Shown piece by piece: positions 27,201 through 35,468 of a DNA stretch of 64,000 nucleotides (its first letter is position 1; the number at the start of each line of letters is the position of its first letter). A program made the position numbers and the translations under genes. Under the pieces are notes generated by a model. The model did no database searches. It saw nothing but the letters and a program-made list of their open reading frames with translations, and was not told the origin of the DNA. This DNA is from PALG01 sp964495885. Lineage in GTDB: Bacteria; Bacteroidota; Bacteroidia; Flavobacteriales; Flavobacteriaceae. The DNA is taken from contig CAZBWO010000003.1 of assembly GCA_964495885.1 (NCBI GenBank), forward strand, positions 1 through 64,000, written 5' to 3'.

Positions 27201-27531
27201 AAGGGAAGTATTGGAGCCGCTTTCGGTACTGATTTCCCCCTATGCACCGCACATTGCAGAGGAATTGTGGAGCCGCTTGGGCCACGAAGGAAGTATTGCC
27301 ACGGTATCCTTTCCGAAGTTTGAGGAACAATACCTCGTGGAAAGCACCAAGGAATACCCCGTGTCTTTCAACGGAAAGATGCGTTTTAAAATGGAGCTTC
27401 CGCTGGATTTAAGCAAAGCGGAAATTGAGGCTGCCGTGATGGCCCATGAGAAAACCGAAGCACAACTTCAAGGGGGTGCCCCCAAGAAAGTGATTGTTGT
27501 CCCCGGTAAAATCATCAATATTGTACATTGA
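24289..27531 (+). CDS. leuS: Leucyl-tRNA synthetase with an in-frame DUF559 insertion
   Basis: The class I motifs are HVGH (PYPSGAGLHVGHPLGY) and KMSKS (residues 853-857), with the editing-site TTRPDT at 443-448 and the zinc/CP domains present. The protein is 1080 residues. Removing residues 294-435 leaves 938, the normal size for Bacteroidota LeuRS. The extra 142 residues interrupt the CP1 editing domain between GRSEGALVRFKV and SYSIEVFTTRPDT, where other LeuRS proteins have a short loop of about five residues. They contain an intact-looking DUF559 nuclease domain flanked by translated hairpins. The frame is uninterrupted, so the enzyme is presumably made with the insert and tolerates it. 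Confidence 0.95.
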   Translation: MNSYHFNDIEAKWQRFWAENQTFKAENQSDKPKYYVLDMFPYPSGAGLHVGHPLGYIASDIYARYKRHKGFNVLHPMGYDSFGLPAEQYAIQTGQHPRKTTEENIARYREQLDKMGFSFDWNREVRTSDPNYYKWTQWIFIQLFESWYDEKAQKAKPISELEMLFASEGNQNVQATCDDDVETFSAETWNAFSETEKQHILLKYRLTYLAETEVNWCPQLGTVLANDEIVNGVSERGGYPVIRKKMKQWSMRITAYAQRLLDGLQTIDWPQPLKDAQTNWIGRSEGALVRFKVLPPSPSSGGGDGYRLTGDPKTIGLLLERAKKMRKNPTAAEDLLWQALRNKQLGVKFRRQHPIYKFIADFVCLEKMLIVEVDGKIHDFQVEEDELRTLTLQEKKGFKVIRFTNDEVLDNPKTVIQSITDVLSSLPSGEGQGGESYSIEVFTTRPDTIFGVSFMTLAPEHELVAKITTEAQKAEVTAYVEATAKRSERDRMADVKTISGVFTGAYALHPFSGEEVPVWIGDYVLASYGTGAVMAVPCGDQRDYDFAKHFNIPIPNIFEGADISEEAFADKDNTVIANSDFLNGLNYKQATKKAIEALEAKNAGEGKINYRLRDAVFSRQRYWGEPFPVYYKNGLPQMIDLEHLPLTLPEVEKYLPTEEGEPPLGRAEVWAWDTANHKVVANDLIDDKTIFPLELNTMPGWAGSSCYMFRYMDPQNAQQFADKAALDYWQNVDLYLGGSEHATGHLLYSRFWTKFMYDRGYFSVEEPAKKLINQGMILGDSAFVFRVEGENKLVSSSFKNTFSVQPIHADVSMVNVSNELDVEAFKNWRPEFKDAEFITEEDGTFKVSREVEKMSKSKYNVVNPDDICEQYGADTLRMYEMFLGPLEQAKPWNTAGITGVHSFLKKLWKLYHSGHEGSFEVKDIPASKDSLKTLHKTIKKVQEDIENFSFNTSVSTFMIAVNELTAQKCQSREVLEPLSVLISPYAPHIAEELWSRLGHEGSIATVSFPKFEEQYLVESTKEYPVSFNGKMRFKMELPLDLSKAEIEAAVMAHEKTEAQLQGGAPKKVIVVPGKIINIVH
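25168..25593 (+). mobile_element. Hairpin-bounded DUF559 element inserted in frame in leuS
   Basis: The left end carries the perfect hairpin TCCCCCTCC-AGC-GGAGGGGGA (25177-25197) and the right end CCCTCCCC-TCT-GGGGAGGG (25562-25580), followed by TCAGGGAGGGG. Between them is a DUF559 (Vsr/PD-(D/E)XK-like) domain: AEDLLWQALRNKQLGVKFRRQHP, IADFVCLEKMLIVEVDGKIHD, DELRTLTLQEKKGFKVIRFTNDEVLDNP. The acidic residues expected for catalysis (D of ADF, E and D of VEVDG) are kept. Total 426 bp, exactly 142 codons with no stop. It has neither the blocks nor the terminal Cys/Asn of inteins, so it is not spliced at protein level by any mechanism I know. DUF559 genes framed by such CCCTCCCC hairpins occur free-standing in other Bacteroidota. 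Confidence 0.85.
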
Positions 27532-27577
27532 CCCCCTAGAATTTAATTTTATTTATTAAAAATCATTCATTTTTATC

Positions 27578-27612
27578 AACATACCCCTAAATTTTTAGGG
27601 GTATGTTGTTTT
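27578..27612 (+). terminator. Terminator after leuS
   Basis: AACATACCCCTAAA and TTTAGGGGTATGTT pair in a long hairpin followed by GTTTTC, between leuS and ald. Confidence 0.8.
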
Positions 27613-27642
27613 CATTTGTTATTTTCGGGAAAAATTACCGTC

Positions 27643-28743
27643 ATGATCGTAGGAATTCCAAAAGAAATCAAAAACAATGAAAATCGGGTAGGGATGACTC
27701 CAGCAGGAGTATATGAATTGGTGCACAGGGGCCATACCGTATTGGTGCAGGACGAAGCAGGTGTTGGGAGTGGTTTTGCCAATGCGGAATATGAGAAAGT
27801 AGGCGCGGTCATTGTGCAGACAATTGAGGAAGTCTATGCCAAAGCCGAAATGATTGTGAAGGTAAAAGAGCCTATTGAAAAGGAGTATCCTTTGGTTAGA
27901 AACGGACAAGTGCTTTTTACCTATTTCCACTTTGCTTCCAACGAACAATTGACAGAGGCCATGTTGGATAGCGGTGCCACCTGTATTGCCTACGAAACGG
28001 TGGAAGATAGCAAAGGAACCCTTCCCTTGCTTACTCCCATGAGTGAAGTAGCGGGACGAATGGCCATTCAGCAAGGAGCTAAATATTTGGAAAAACCCAT
28101 CAAGGGCCGCGGGGTACTTTTAGGAGGAGTGCCTGGAGTAGCCCCCGGCAAAGTCCTTATTTTAGGAGCAGGTGTAGTTGGAGTGCAGGCTGCTAAAATG
28201 GCTGCAGGGTTGGGCGCGCATGTGACGATTTTGGATATTGACTTAGATCGTTTGCGCTACGTGAATGACATTATGCCTAGTCATGTAGTAACCGAGTTTT
28301 CCAGTGCCTATACCATTGAAAGACACATCCAAAACCATGACCTTATTGTGGGTGGGGTGTTAATCAAAGGCGCGAAAGCTCCGCGACTCATCACACGTGA
28401 CATGCTGAAAAAAATGAGACCCGGAACCGTTATTGTAGATGTGGCGGTAGATCAAGGGGGTTGTATTGAAACTACCTACCCTACCACTCATGAAGATCCT
28501 ACTTATATTATTGACGACGTGGTGCATTACTGCGTGGCAAATATGCCGGGCGCCGTGCCACATACATCCACATTGGCCTTAACCCATGCTACCCTTCCAT
28601 ATGTGCTGCGATTGGCAGATAAAGGCTGGGAAGCAGTTATAGCTAAAGACCCCGGTATGAAAAAGGGGCTGAATATCCACGATGGGAAAGTGATGTACGA
28701 GGAAATCAATCAGGCGTTTAGTTGGGAAACCGTGACAGTCTAA
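27643..28743 (+). CDS. ald: Alanine dehydrogenase
   Basis: The ATG at 27643 begins the conserved MIVGIPKEIKNNENRVGMTPAGV. H and K of the active site lie in FTYFHFASNEQLTEAML and VKVKEPIEKEYPL. The Rossmann motif is VLILGAGVVGVQAAKMAAGLGAHV. VADVAVDQGG-type (VIVDVAVDQGGCIET) and VANMPGAVPHTSTLALTHATLPY complete the family. 366 residues is normal. It interconverts L-alanine with pyruvate and ammonia using NAD in the cytoplasm. Single-gene unit behind the leuS terminator. Confidence 0.96.
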   Translation: MIVGIPKEIKNNENRVGMTPAGVYELVHRGHTVLVQDEAGVGSGFANAEYEKVGAVIVQTIEEVYAKAEMIVKVKEPIEKEYPLVRNGQVLFTYFHFASNEQLTEAMLDSGATCIAYETVEDSKGTLPLLTPMSEVAGRMAIQQGAKYLEKPIKGRGVLLGGVPGVAPGKVLILGAGVVGVQAAKMAAGLGAHVTILDIDLDRLRYVNDIMPSHVVTEFSSAYTIERHIQNHDLIVGGVLIKGAKAPRLITRDMLKKMRPGTVIVDVAVDQGGCIETTYPTTHEDPTYIIDDVVHYCVANMPGAVPHTSTLALTHATLPYVLRLADKGWEAVIAKDPGMKKGLNIHDGKVMYEEINQAFSWETVTV

Positions 28744-28835
28744 TCTGCCATTTCTTCGGGAATTGCCCATTTACTTTTTTTTGCACGTTTTTTGATAGTC
28801 ATTCCGTATATTTAATATTCTAAATTCAGAAAACA

Positions 28836-29531
28836 ATGATTGGCTATTATGTTTTAGCAGGGATTATCTTTTTGGTGAGCACGTATGTAAGCAACCGACT
28901 CAAAAGTAAATTCCGAAAATATTCCAAAGTCCATTTGCAAAATGGCATGAGCGGTAAGGAGATTGCCGAAAAAATGTTGGCAGATAACAATATTCGTGAT
29001 GTAAAAGTGATTTCCACCCCGGGAATGCTTACAGACCATTACAATCCCGCCAATAAAACTGTTAACTTAAGTGAAGGGGTATACATGCAACGCAACGCGG
29101 CTGCTGCGGCAGTGGCAGCGCATGAATGTGGGCACGCCGTACAGCATGCCAAGGCGTATAGCTGGTTAACACTACGCAGTAAGATTGTACCTGCAGTGGG
29201 TATTGCCAGTAAATTATCCAACATCGTGATCATTGCCGGTTTGGTGATGACCACCATGGAATCCTTAACAGGCTTAGGCAGTACCGTATTCTTATTGGGA
29301 ATTCTTTTGTTTGCTGTGACTACAGCCTTTGCATTTATCACCCTGCCTGTGGAATACGACGCCAGTAAACGGGCCCTTGCTTGGTTACAAACCGAAAATA
29401 TGGTTACCCAACAGGAATATGCTGGTGCTAAGGATGCGCTAAAGTGGGCCGCACGTACCTACGTGGTAGCTGCGCTGGGATCATTAGCCACCTTGCTCTA
29501 TTTTATAAGCCTCTTTATGGGAAGGGATTAA
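28836..29531 (+). CDS. Membrane zinc metallopeptidase (YugP/neutral zinc protease 2 family)
   Basis: One N-terminal helix, then NGMSGKEIAEKMLADNNI, the zinc motif HECGHAVQHA (within AAAAVAAHECGHAVQHAKAYSW), two or three further helices, and the late glutamate region LPVEYDASKRALAWLQ. These are the hallmarks of the YugP family of membrane zinc proteases. The substrate is unknown. 231 residues is typical. A TATATTTA -7-like element precedes it and a terminator follows, so it is monocistronic. Confidence 0.92.
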   Translation: MIGYYVLAGIIFLVSTYVSNRLKSKFRKYSKVHLQNGMSGKEIAEKMLADNNIRDVKVISTPGMLTDHYNPANKTVNLSEGVYMQRNAAAAAVAAHECGHAVQHAKAYSWLTLRSKIVPAVGIASKLSNIVIIAGLVMTTMESLTGLGSTVFLLGILLFAVTTAFAFITLPVEYDASKRALAWLQTENMVTQQEYAGAKDALKWAARTYVVAALGSLATLLYFISLFMGRD

Positions 29532-29569
29532 TGAAAACTTTAGATACAAATAGATAAGATTAGCCGCTT

Positions 29570-29588
29570 CTTTGAAGCGGTTTTTTTA
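29570..29588. terminator. Terminator after the YugP-type protease gene
   Basis: AGCCGCTTC-TTT-GAAGCGGT followed by a T-run. It overlaps the end of the convergent saccharopine dehydrogenase gene by a few bases. Confidence 0.85.
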
Positions 29589-30956
29589 TCCCCCAACATT
29601 ATTGGGGTTGTACCCTAAGTAATTGGTAAACTTCTCGTTGAAGACAATACCATGTTCTTCCAGCTCTTGTAGGATGGGTTCATAGACTTCCTTGGTAATG
29701 GGGATTTGCACCCCCGGGGTAGCTATCTCCCCATTCAGTATTTTGAGCGCTGTGATGGCTACTGGTAGTCCCACGGTTTTTGCCATGGCAGTATGGGTTT
29801 GATCTTCCCCAATGAGTACCATATTGCTGTCTATTTGTTTTTTCTTTCCGTCCAACTCATAGCCAAACTTATGGTACATGACAATCATGTCTTTGTCATT
29901 CGGGCCCAACGTCCATTTATCCATCAATATCTTCTGAAGCGCTTGCGCAGGGGTCGCATTTTTAATCCCTATTTTCTTGTTGTGGTTAAAGAGATCCAAT
30001 TCTTCCAGTTTCCCCCACATCAAATCGTCTTGGTCTATTTTTAGATTATGCCGAAGTTTCAATTCTACGGAATCTGTTGGGGAATAGGGGAGGAATAAGT
30101 TTATAAACTCCCTGTACGAAAGGTTTTCAGAATCTGGAATGGTGTATCCGTCATCGGTCATGCCCAATTGCACGAACATATTCCACGCCTTACTAAAACC
30201 TACCCGCCGCATGGTTCCCCTATAGAGGGTAAGCACGTCATCCAATCCGTAGACACTTCGGTATTTGAGCGAGTTTCTGTTGGCATAGGCTTCAAACCTT
30301 CCGTAGCCTTCCACTTCCAAAAATTCGGTTCTTCTGAATAAGCGATGGTAAGGGATATACTTATAGGTGCCTTCCTGAATAAATTCCGCAGCGCCTCCTT
30401 GTCCGGCCGTAACCACATTTCTTGGGTTCCAGGTAAACTTGTAGTGCCAAAGGTTGTCATCACTTTCGGGAGCTACAAGTCCGCCCGTAAAGGATTCAAA
30501 CAACAACATTTTACCACCATTATCCCGAATGCGATCTATTACCTGCATGGCACTCATGTGATCTATACCAGGGTCTACGCCAATCTCATTCATAAATACC
30601 AGTCCCTTGGCTTTCACCTCTTCATCCAACGCCTGCATTTCATTGCTTATATAGGAAGCAGTCACCATAGACTTCCCGTGCTTAAGGCAATCTCTGGCAG
30701 CTTCCATGTGAAACCGGGCAGGTAACATGGAAATGACCAAATCCATTTGTGGGATGATTTCAGACCGTTGCTTTTCATCAAACACATCGAACTTGATGCC
30801 TTTGGCATTGGGATGGCCATGAATGATTTTTTGGGCGCTTTCTTCGGAAATATCCCCAACGGTTAGGAAGAGGTTTTCTTCGGAAGACTTTTGTAATAGA
30901 TAGCGAACAAGGCTGGTGGTGGAGCGTCCGGCTCCAATGATTAAAATCTGACGCAT
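29586..30956 (-). CDS. Saccharopine dehydrogenase family protein
   Basis: The Rossmann motif ILIIGAGRSTTSLVRYLL is at the N-terminus, with ISMLPARFHMEAARDCLKHGKSMVTASYIS and NEIGVDPGIDHMSAMQVIDRI marking the LYS9-type saccharopine dehydrogenase (glutamate-forming) fold. GLVAPESDDNLWHYKFTWNP and ITALKILNGEIATPGVQIP are in the C-terminal half. 456 residues, soluble, cytoplasmic. In bacteria the physiological reaction of this family is often uncertain; lysine degradation or a related NAD(P)-dependent step is possible. It is monocistronic and convergent with the YugP-type gene. Confidence 0.9.
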   Translation of the reverse strand: MRQILIIGAGRSTTSLVRYLLQKSSEENLFLTVGDISEESAQKIIHGHPNAKGIKFDVFDEKQRSEIIPQMDLVISMLPARFHMEAARDCLKHGKSMVTASYISNEMQALDEEVKAKGLVFMNEIGVDPGIDHMSAMQVIDRIRDNGGKMLLFESFTGGLVAPESDDNLWHYKFTWNPRNVVTAGQGGAAEFIQEGTYKYIPYHRLFRRTEFLEVEGYGRFEAYANRNSLKYRSVYGLDDVLTLYRGTMRRVGFSKAWNMFVQLGMTDDGYTIPDSENLSYREFINLFLPYSPTDSVELKLRHNLKIDQDDLMWGKLEELDLFNHNKKIGIKNATPAQALQKILMDKWTLGPNDKDMIVMYHKFGYELDGKKKQIDSNMVLIGEDQTHTAMAKTVGLPVAITALKILNGEIATPGVQIPITKEVYEPILQELEEHGIVFNEKFTNYLGYNPNNVGG

Positions 30957-31025
30957 GCAGTTGGTTTTTTTCGTAATTTTGAAACCATATTTCTACCAAA
31001 CGAAAGTACTAAATTGCATTGGGAC

Positions 31026-31424
31026 ATGATGAATAAATGGGATAAAAAAATTCTTTTAACAGCTGCTATTTTGGGAGCCATTACCATAATGATTGGGGCT
31101 TTTGGGGCCCACGGATTGAAGAAGTTGGTAGATGCCAACGCAGTAGCCAGTTTTGAAACGGGAGTACGCTACCAAATGTATCATGTTATTACCTTGTTGG
31201 TATTGGGATGGGCAAACCTACCTTGGACATCCAAAAAATGGATTTTTCGGTTTTTCCTGCTAGGGATTCTTCTTTTTTCGGGTTCTATATACTTATTGGC
31301 ACTTAAAGATTACCTTCCTTTTTCTACAACTTTTTTAGGTCCTATCACCCCTTTGGGCGGATTGGTATTGATTGCTGGATGGATCTTTTTGGCCGTGTTT
31401 ATTTTCAGGAATAAAACCACATAA
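31026..31424 (+). CDS. DUF423 membrane protein
   Basis: Four membrane helices in about 132 residues. The family signature is the N-terminal GAFGAHGLKK, followed by FETGVRYQMYHVITLLVLG, FSGSIYLLAL and TPLGGLVLIAGWIFLAV. The ATG at 31026 (or 31029) is preferred to an upstream TTG at 31014. DUF423 (YwdK/YgdD) proteins are inner-membrane proteins of unknown function. It sits 67 bp upstream of pckA on the same strand. Confidence 0.92.
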   Translation: MMNKWDKKILLTAAILGAITIMIGAFGAHGLKKLVDANAVASFETGVRYQMYHVITLLVLGWANLPWTSKKWIFRFFLLGILLFSGSIYLLALKDYLPFSTTFLGPITPLGGLVLIAGWIFLAVFIFRNKTT

Positions 31425-31461
31425 TTTTAAATTTTTGCAGGGTTATCCCATTTCATTTTTT

Positions 31462-31469
31462 TAATTTTG
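31462..31469 (+). promoter_or_regulatory. -7 promoter element of pckA
   Basis: TAATTTTG matches TAnnTTTG, 22 bp before the pckA ATG. A TTTTTG lies 24 bp upstream of it, slightly farther than the usual 19 bp, so the -33 assignment is weak. Confidence 0.5.
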
Positions 31470-31491
31470 CACACACAACAAAAACTTTATC

Positions 31492-33099
31492 ATGGTAGAC
31501 AACAGCCAAGCTTCGAAAACGATTTCGTTGGAGCCTTACGGAATCAAAAATGCGAAACTGAACTATCAACTCTCTCCTAGCCAACTTCACGACATAACCA
31601 TTCAAAAGGGTCAGGGAAAAGAAGCCAATAGCGGTGCACTTGCAGTAGATACAGGTGAATTTACCGGGCGCTCCCCCCAAGACCGGTTTATTGTAGAAGA
31701 TGACATTACCAAAGACCGGGTATGGTGGGGCAAAATAAACATTCCTTTTGCGTCTGATAAATTTGATAAACTGTACGATAAGATTACAGCCTACCTTTCA
31801 GAAAAGGAAGTGTTCGTTCGTGATTGCTATGCCTGTGCAGATCCAAACTATAGGACCAACATTAGGGTCATTAATGAATACCCGTGGAGCAACTTATTTG
31901 TATACAATATGTTTCTTCGGCCAGAGGATTCTGAACTAAAAGATTTTGACCCCGAGTGGTTGGTGGTGAATGCCCCAGGCTTTATGGCCAACCCAGAAGA
32001 AGATGGTACGCGTCAGCATAATTTTGCCATCCTTAACTTCACCAAGAAAATTGCCATTATTGGGGGTACGGGCTATACGGGGGAAATCAAGAAAGGAATT
32101 TTTTCTTCCTTAAATTTTACCTTGCCGGTATTTGAGAACACCTTACCCATGCACTGCTCTGCGAATGTAGGTGACGATGGGGAGACTGCTATTTTCTTCG
32201 GACTTTCAGGTACGGGGAAGACAACGCTTTCTGCAGATCCAGATCGTAAATTGATTGGGGATGATGAACACGGGTGGACAGCAGAAAATACGGTTTTCAA
32301 CTTTGAAGGAGGGTGTTATGCCAAAGTAATTAACCTTTCTGAAGAAAACGAACCCGATATTTTTAGAGCTATTAAACCGGGCGCGATCTTGGAAAACGTG
32401 ATTATGGATGAGAATGGGGAAGTAGACTTTACCAATAGTAGTATTACACCCAATACCCGCGTAAGCTATCCTATTTATCATATTGATAATATCCAGGTGC
32501 CTTCCATAGGGGCGAACCCAAAAAACATATTCTTTTTAACGGCAGATGCCTTTGGGGTGTTGCCTCCTATTTCTAAGTTAACACCAGGGCAGGCAGCCTA
32601 TCACTTTATTAGTGGTTATACCGCAAAAGTGGCCGGTACCGAAGCAGGTATCGATGAGCCGTTGCCAAGTTTTTCCGCGTGTTTTGGAGCGCCTTTCATG
32701 CCTTTGCATCCTACCGTCTATGCAGAAATGCTTAGCAAAAAGATGCAGGAAGCAGGGGTACACGTATGGTTGGTAAATACTGGTTGGACCGGTGGCCCTT
32801 ACGGTATTGGAAGCCGAATGAAACTAAAATATACCCGTGCCATGATAACGGCAGCGCTGAATGGTTCTTTGGAAGCCGCCAATAAGGACAACTATCATAT
32901 CCATTCGGTGTTTGGGGTACAACAGCCCAGAACCTGTCCTAACGTACCTTCCGATGTGTTAAGCCCAAGGCAAACATGGAAGAATGACGAGGGGTATTAT
33001 AAAACCGCACATAAACTAGCGAACTCCTTTAAGGAAAACTTCAAGAAGTTTGCAGAATATGCCAACGAGGAAATCCTAAAGGGAGGTCCGCTGGTGTAA
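31492..33099 (+). CDS. pckA: Phosphoenolpyruvate carboxykinase (ATP)
   Basis: 535 residues matching ATP-type PEPCK throughout: GALAVDTGEFTGRSPQDRF near the N-terminus, HCSANVG followed by the kinase loop GLSGTGKTTLSADP, then IGDDEHGW with the metal-binding aspartate, and NVWLVNTGW-type VHVWLVNTGWTGGPYG. It converts oxaloacetate to phosphoenolpyruvate with ATP, the first step of gluconeogenesis, in the cytoplasm. It has its own promoter and a strong terminator. Confidence 0.98.
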   Translation: MVDNSQASKTISLEPYGIKNAKLNYQLSPSQLHDITIQKGQGKEANSGALAVDTGEFTGRSPQDRFIVEDDITKDRVWWGKINIPFASDKFDKLYDKITAYLSEKEVFVRDCYACADPNYRTNIRVINEYPWSNLFVYNMFLRPEDSELKDFDPEWLVVNAPGFMANPEEDGTRQHNFAILNFTKKIAIIGGTGYTGEIKKGIFSSLNFTLPVFENTLPMHCSANVGDDGETAIFFGLSGTGKTTLSADPDRKLIGDDEHGWTAENTVFNFEGGCYAKVINLSEENEPDIFRAIKPGAILENVIMDENGEVDFTNSSITPNTRVSYPIYHIDNIQVPSIGANPKNIFFLTADAFGVLPPISKLTPGQAAYHFISGYTAKVAGTEAGIDEPLPSFSACFGAPFMPLHPTVYAEMLSKKMQEAGVHVWLVNTGWTGGPYGIGSRMKLKYTRAMITAALNGSLEAANKDNYHIHSVFGVQQPRTCPNVPSDVLSPRQTWKNDEGYYKTAHKLANSFKENFKKFAEYANEEILKGGPLV

Positions 33100-33117
33100 T
33101 GACCATATGCTTTAAAA

Positions 33118-33151
33118 AAATAAGGGCGACCCAACGGGTCGCCCTTATTTT
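33118..33151. terminator. Bidirectional terminator between pckA and hemD
   Basis: AATAAGGGCGACCC and GGGTCGCCCTTATT form a long hairpin with A- and T-rich flanks, placed between two convergent genes. Confidence 0.92.
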
Positions 33152-33168
33152 ATATACATAAGTAGGAA

Positions 33169-33918
33169 TTATTTTTTCCCGTTTACTTCTTTAATGTATT
33201 TCTCCAACGCCATGGTCATGGAAGGCGTTTCAGGAGTAGGTGCTTTAATGTCTACGCGCAGGCCTAAATCGGTAGCGGCTTTAATGGTCGTATTTCCAAA
33301 GACAGCAATACGTGTTTCGTTCTGTTTAAAATCTGGGAAGTTTTCAAACAAAGATTCTATGCCACTAGGACTAAAGAACACCAAAATATCGTAGTACACA
33401 TCCCTAAGATCGGAAAGGTCACTAATAACGGTTTTGTAAAAAGTACCTTGTTTCCATTGCACGCCAAGCTCATCCAATACGCTAGGTACTTCAGGCTTTA
33501 GTTTGTCTGAGGATGGCAATAAAAAGGCTTCGTTTTTGTATTTTTTGATAAGTGGCGCCAACTCTGTAAAGGTGCGTTTCCCTACATAGATTTTTCGTTT
33601 TCGGTACACCACATATTTCTGAAGGTAAAATGCTACTGCTTCACTTTGGCAGAAATACTTCATGGTATCTGGTACCTTAAACCGAAGTTCTTCGGCAATT
33701 CTAAAGAAATGGTCTACCGCATTCCTACTGGTGAGGATAATGGCGGTATACTTGGTAAGGTCTACTTTTTGGGTTCTCACATCCTTACTGCTTACCCCTT
33801 CTACGTGAATAAAAGGACGGAAGTCTATTTTTACCTTCTGTTTTTCAATCAGGGAGTGATAGGGAGAGTTCTCAATTTTAGGCTCTGGTTGAGAAACCAA
33901 AATAGTTTTCACCTTCAT
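33169..33918 (-). CDS. hemD: Uroporphyrinogen-III synthase
   Basis: 249 residues with the weakly conserved but recognisable HemD pattern: KTILVSQPEPK at the start, AIILTSRNAVDHFFRIAEE, then the hinge and second domain with FFSPSGIESLFENFPDF, RIAVFGNTTIKAATDLGLRVDIKAPTPETPSM. It closes hydroxymethylbilane to uroporphyrinogen III in heme biosynthesis. Other heme genes are not adjacent, which is common in flavobacteria, where hemD is followed or preceded by DUF4271 as here (15 bp gap). Confidence 0.9.
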   Translation of the reverse strand: MKVKTILVSQPEPKIENSPYHSLIEKQKVKIDFRPFIHVEGVSSKDVRTQKVDLTKYTAIILTSRNAVDHFFRIAEELRFKVPDTMKYFCQSEAVAFYLQKYVVYRKRKIYVGKRTFTELAPLIKKYKNEAFLLPSSDKLKPEVPSVLDELGVQWKQGTFYKTVISDLSDLRDVYYDILVFFSPSGIESLFENFPDFKQNETRIAVFGNTTIKAATDLGLRVDIKAPTPETPSMTMALEKYIKEVNGKK

Positions 33919-33933
33919 ACGCTTCTTTTTTTA

Positions 33934-34593
33934 TTACCCTTGAAACACAAATACTTGATATAAAATGACCAAGGGTGCCAATTCGAGTGCGCAAAGATAC
34001 AAAATAAAATAAAAGAAGTGCCTAAAAAGTAGTTCTTGGTTCCTTTTTACGGTAGAAAATAGGATGAGTAGGTAGAAAAGCGCCAATACACCAAATAAAA
34101 CAAGGTAAAAGATCTTTTCCACTTCCAGGGAGAAGCTTAAAAAAGGAAGGATCACCATGAGCACCATGCCCATGAGGTTGAGGTAGCTTAGTTTTTCATA
34201 GAGGTATCGGTCCAGGAGGGCTTCAAAGTCCAATACATGGGCAATGAGCTTTTCCAGGTAAAACTTAAAGGTCACAAATACGGTATAGCCCGAAACAATC
34301 TGAAGATACTTCAGAAAACCAGTACTGCTATCAGGACTTTCAATGGCCAGGTATTGGTAGATCAACATAGAAAATGCCAAGACCTGCACCCCAAAAAGCA
34401 ATAGATTAAAGGGGTGAAAGAAGGCATTCACTTTTCCTTCCATCGCAAAATACTTATCGGTCACGGCGAGCTGTACCCATTCAGAAAAACGCCTTGCATA
34501 CAACGTACGGGCAAAGGTGAGTAGGAGGAGCACCCCTACATATACAGGTGCCAACCAATTACTTAAGAGGATATGTCGTATTTCGTAGTCCAT
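33934..34593 (-). CDS. DUF4271 membrane protein
   Basis: 219 residues with six or seven hydrophobic segments and the family motifs RRFSEWVQLAVTDKYFA, HPFNLLLFGVQVLAFSMLIYQ and the C-terminal YLCALELAPLVILYQVFV. DUF4271 is a Bacteroidota family of unknown function that is usually linked to hemD, as here. It is upstream of hemD in a two-gene operon, divergent from the glycosyltransferase. Confidence 0.88.
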   Translation of the reverse strand: MDYEIRHILLSNWLAPVYVGVLLLLTFARTLYARRFSEWVQLAVTDKYFAMEGKVNAFFHPFNLLLFGVQVLAFSMLIYQYLAIESPDSSTGFLKYLQIVSGYTVFVTFKFYLEKLIAHVLDFEALLDRYLYEKLSYLNLMGMVLMVILPFLSFSLEVEKIFYLVLFGVLALFYLLILFSTVKRNQELLFRHFFYFILYLCALELAPLVILYQVFVFQG

Positions 34594-34694
34594 AAACGTG
34601 CTTTGCCGCTAAGTTGAAAATCGTTTCAAAAGTACAAAATGGGAGCCATTATTACAGGGTTAAATTTTTCATAATTGCACCAATACACCCCCTC

Positions 34695-34722
34695 TTGGTG
34701 TGCAAAAAAATAGGTACATTTG
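34695..34722 (+). promoter_or_regulatory. Promoter of the glycosyltransferase-dihydroorotase operon
   Basis: TTG (34695-34697), a 17-bp spacer and TACATTTG (34715-34722). An AGGAGT close before the ATG at 34737 is one of the few Shine-Dalgarno-like sequences in the window. Confidence 0.6.
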
Positions 34723-34736
34723 CCCAAAATAGGAGT

Positions 34737-35468
34737 ATGCCCAGTGCCTTAGTGGTCATTCCCACATATAATGAAATAGAGAATATTGAAAAGCTGCTTC
34801 GGAATGTGTTTTCGCTGCAACGGGAATTTCATATCCTCGTGGTAGATGACAACTCCCCAGATGGAACAGCAGCAAAGGTGAATGAATTGATGACAGATTT
34901 CCCCCAACGGCTTTTCCTGTTGGAACGGGAAGGGAAGCTGGGACTTGGGACCGCCTATATTGCCGGATTTAAATGGGGATTGGACCACGAATACCACTAT
35001 ATTTTTGAAATGGATGCCGATTTCTCCCATAACCCAAACGATTTGATACGGCTGTACAATGCCTGTGAAAAGGAAGGGAACGATGTGGCCATTGGGTCGC
35101 GTTACAAAACCGGGGTGAATGTGGTAAACTGGCCTATGAGCCGGGTATTGATGTCCTGGCTGGCTTCAAAGTATGTGCGCTTTATCACGGGAATGCCTAT
35201 TTATGATACCACAGCAGGGTTTATCTGCTACCGAAAAACCGTACTGGAGAAAATAAATCTAGATAAAATACAGTTTGTAGGATACGCGTTTCAGATTGAA
35301 ATGAAATTTAAAGCGTATTTAAGTAAATTTAAGATCGTGGAAGTGCCCGTTGTCTTTACAGACAGAACCAAAGGGGAATCTAAAATGAGCAAAGGAATTA
35401 TTTCCGAAGCCATTTTCGGGGTCATTTCCATGAAATGGAAGAGTTTGTTCAAAAGCTATCAAATATGA
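34737..35468 (+). CDS. Family 2 glycosyltransferase, polyprenol monophosphomannose synthase type
   Basis: The start at 34737 is supported by AGGAGT 2 bp upstream; the frame is open farther up but without homology. VVIPTYNEIENIEKLL, HILVVDDNSPDGTAAKVNEL, then EMDADFSHNP (the DxD motif) and YKTGVNVVNWPMSRVLMSW are those of dolichol-phosphate mannose synthase-like GT2 enzymes. TKGESKMSKGIISEAIFGV ends the catalytic domain, and no C-terminal membrane domain is present, so it is a soluble or peripheral enzyme making a polyprenyl-phosphate sugar. It overlaps pyrC by 4 bp (ATGA). Confidence 0.93.
   Translation: MPSALVVIPTYNEIENIEKLLRNVFSLQREFHILVVDDNSPDGTAAKVNELMTDFPQRLFLLEREGKLGLGTAYIAGFKWGLDHEYHYIFEMDADFSHNPNDLIRLYNACEKEGNDVAIGSRYKTGVNVVNWPMSRVLMSWLASKYVRFITGMPIYDTTAGFICYRKTVLEKINLDKIQFVGYAFQIEMKFKAYLSKFKIVEVPVVFTDRTKGESKMSKGIISEAIFGVISMKWKSLFKSYQI

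Noticed and set aside
27616..27642. Upstream start for alanine dehydrogenase
   Set aside because: The frame extends to 27616 but overlaps the end of the leuS terminator region, and the conserved N-terminus begins at the ATG 27643.
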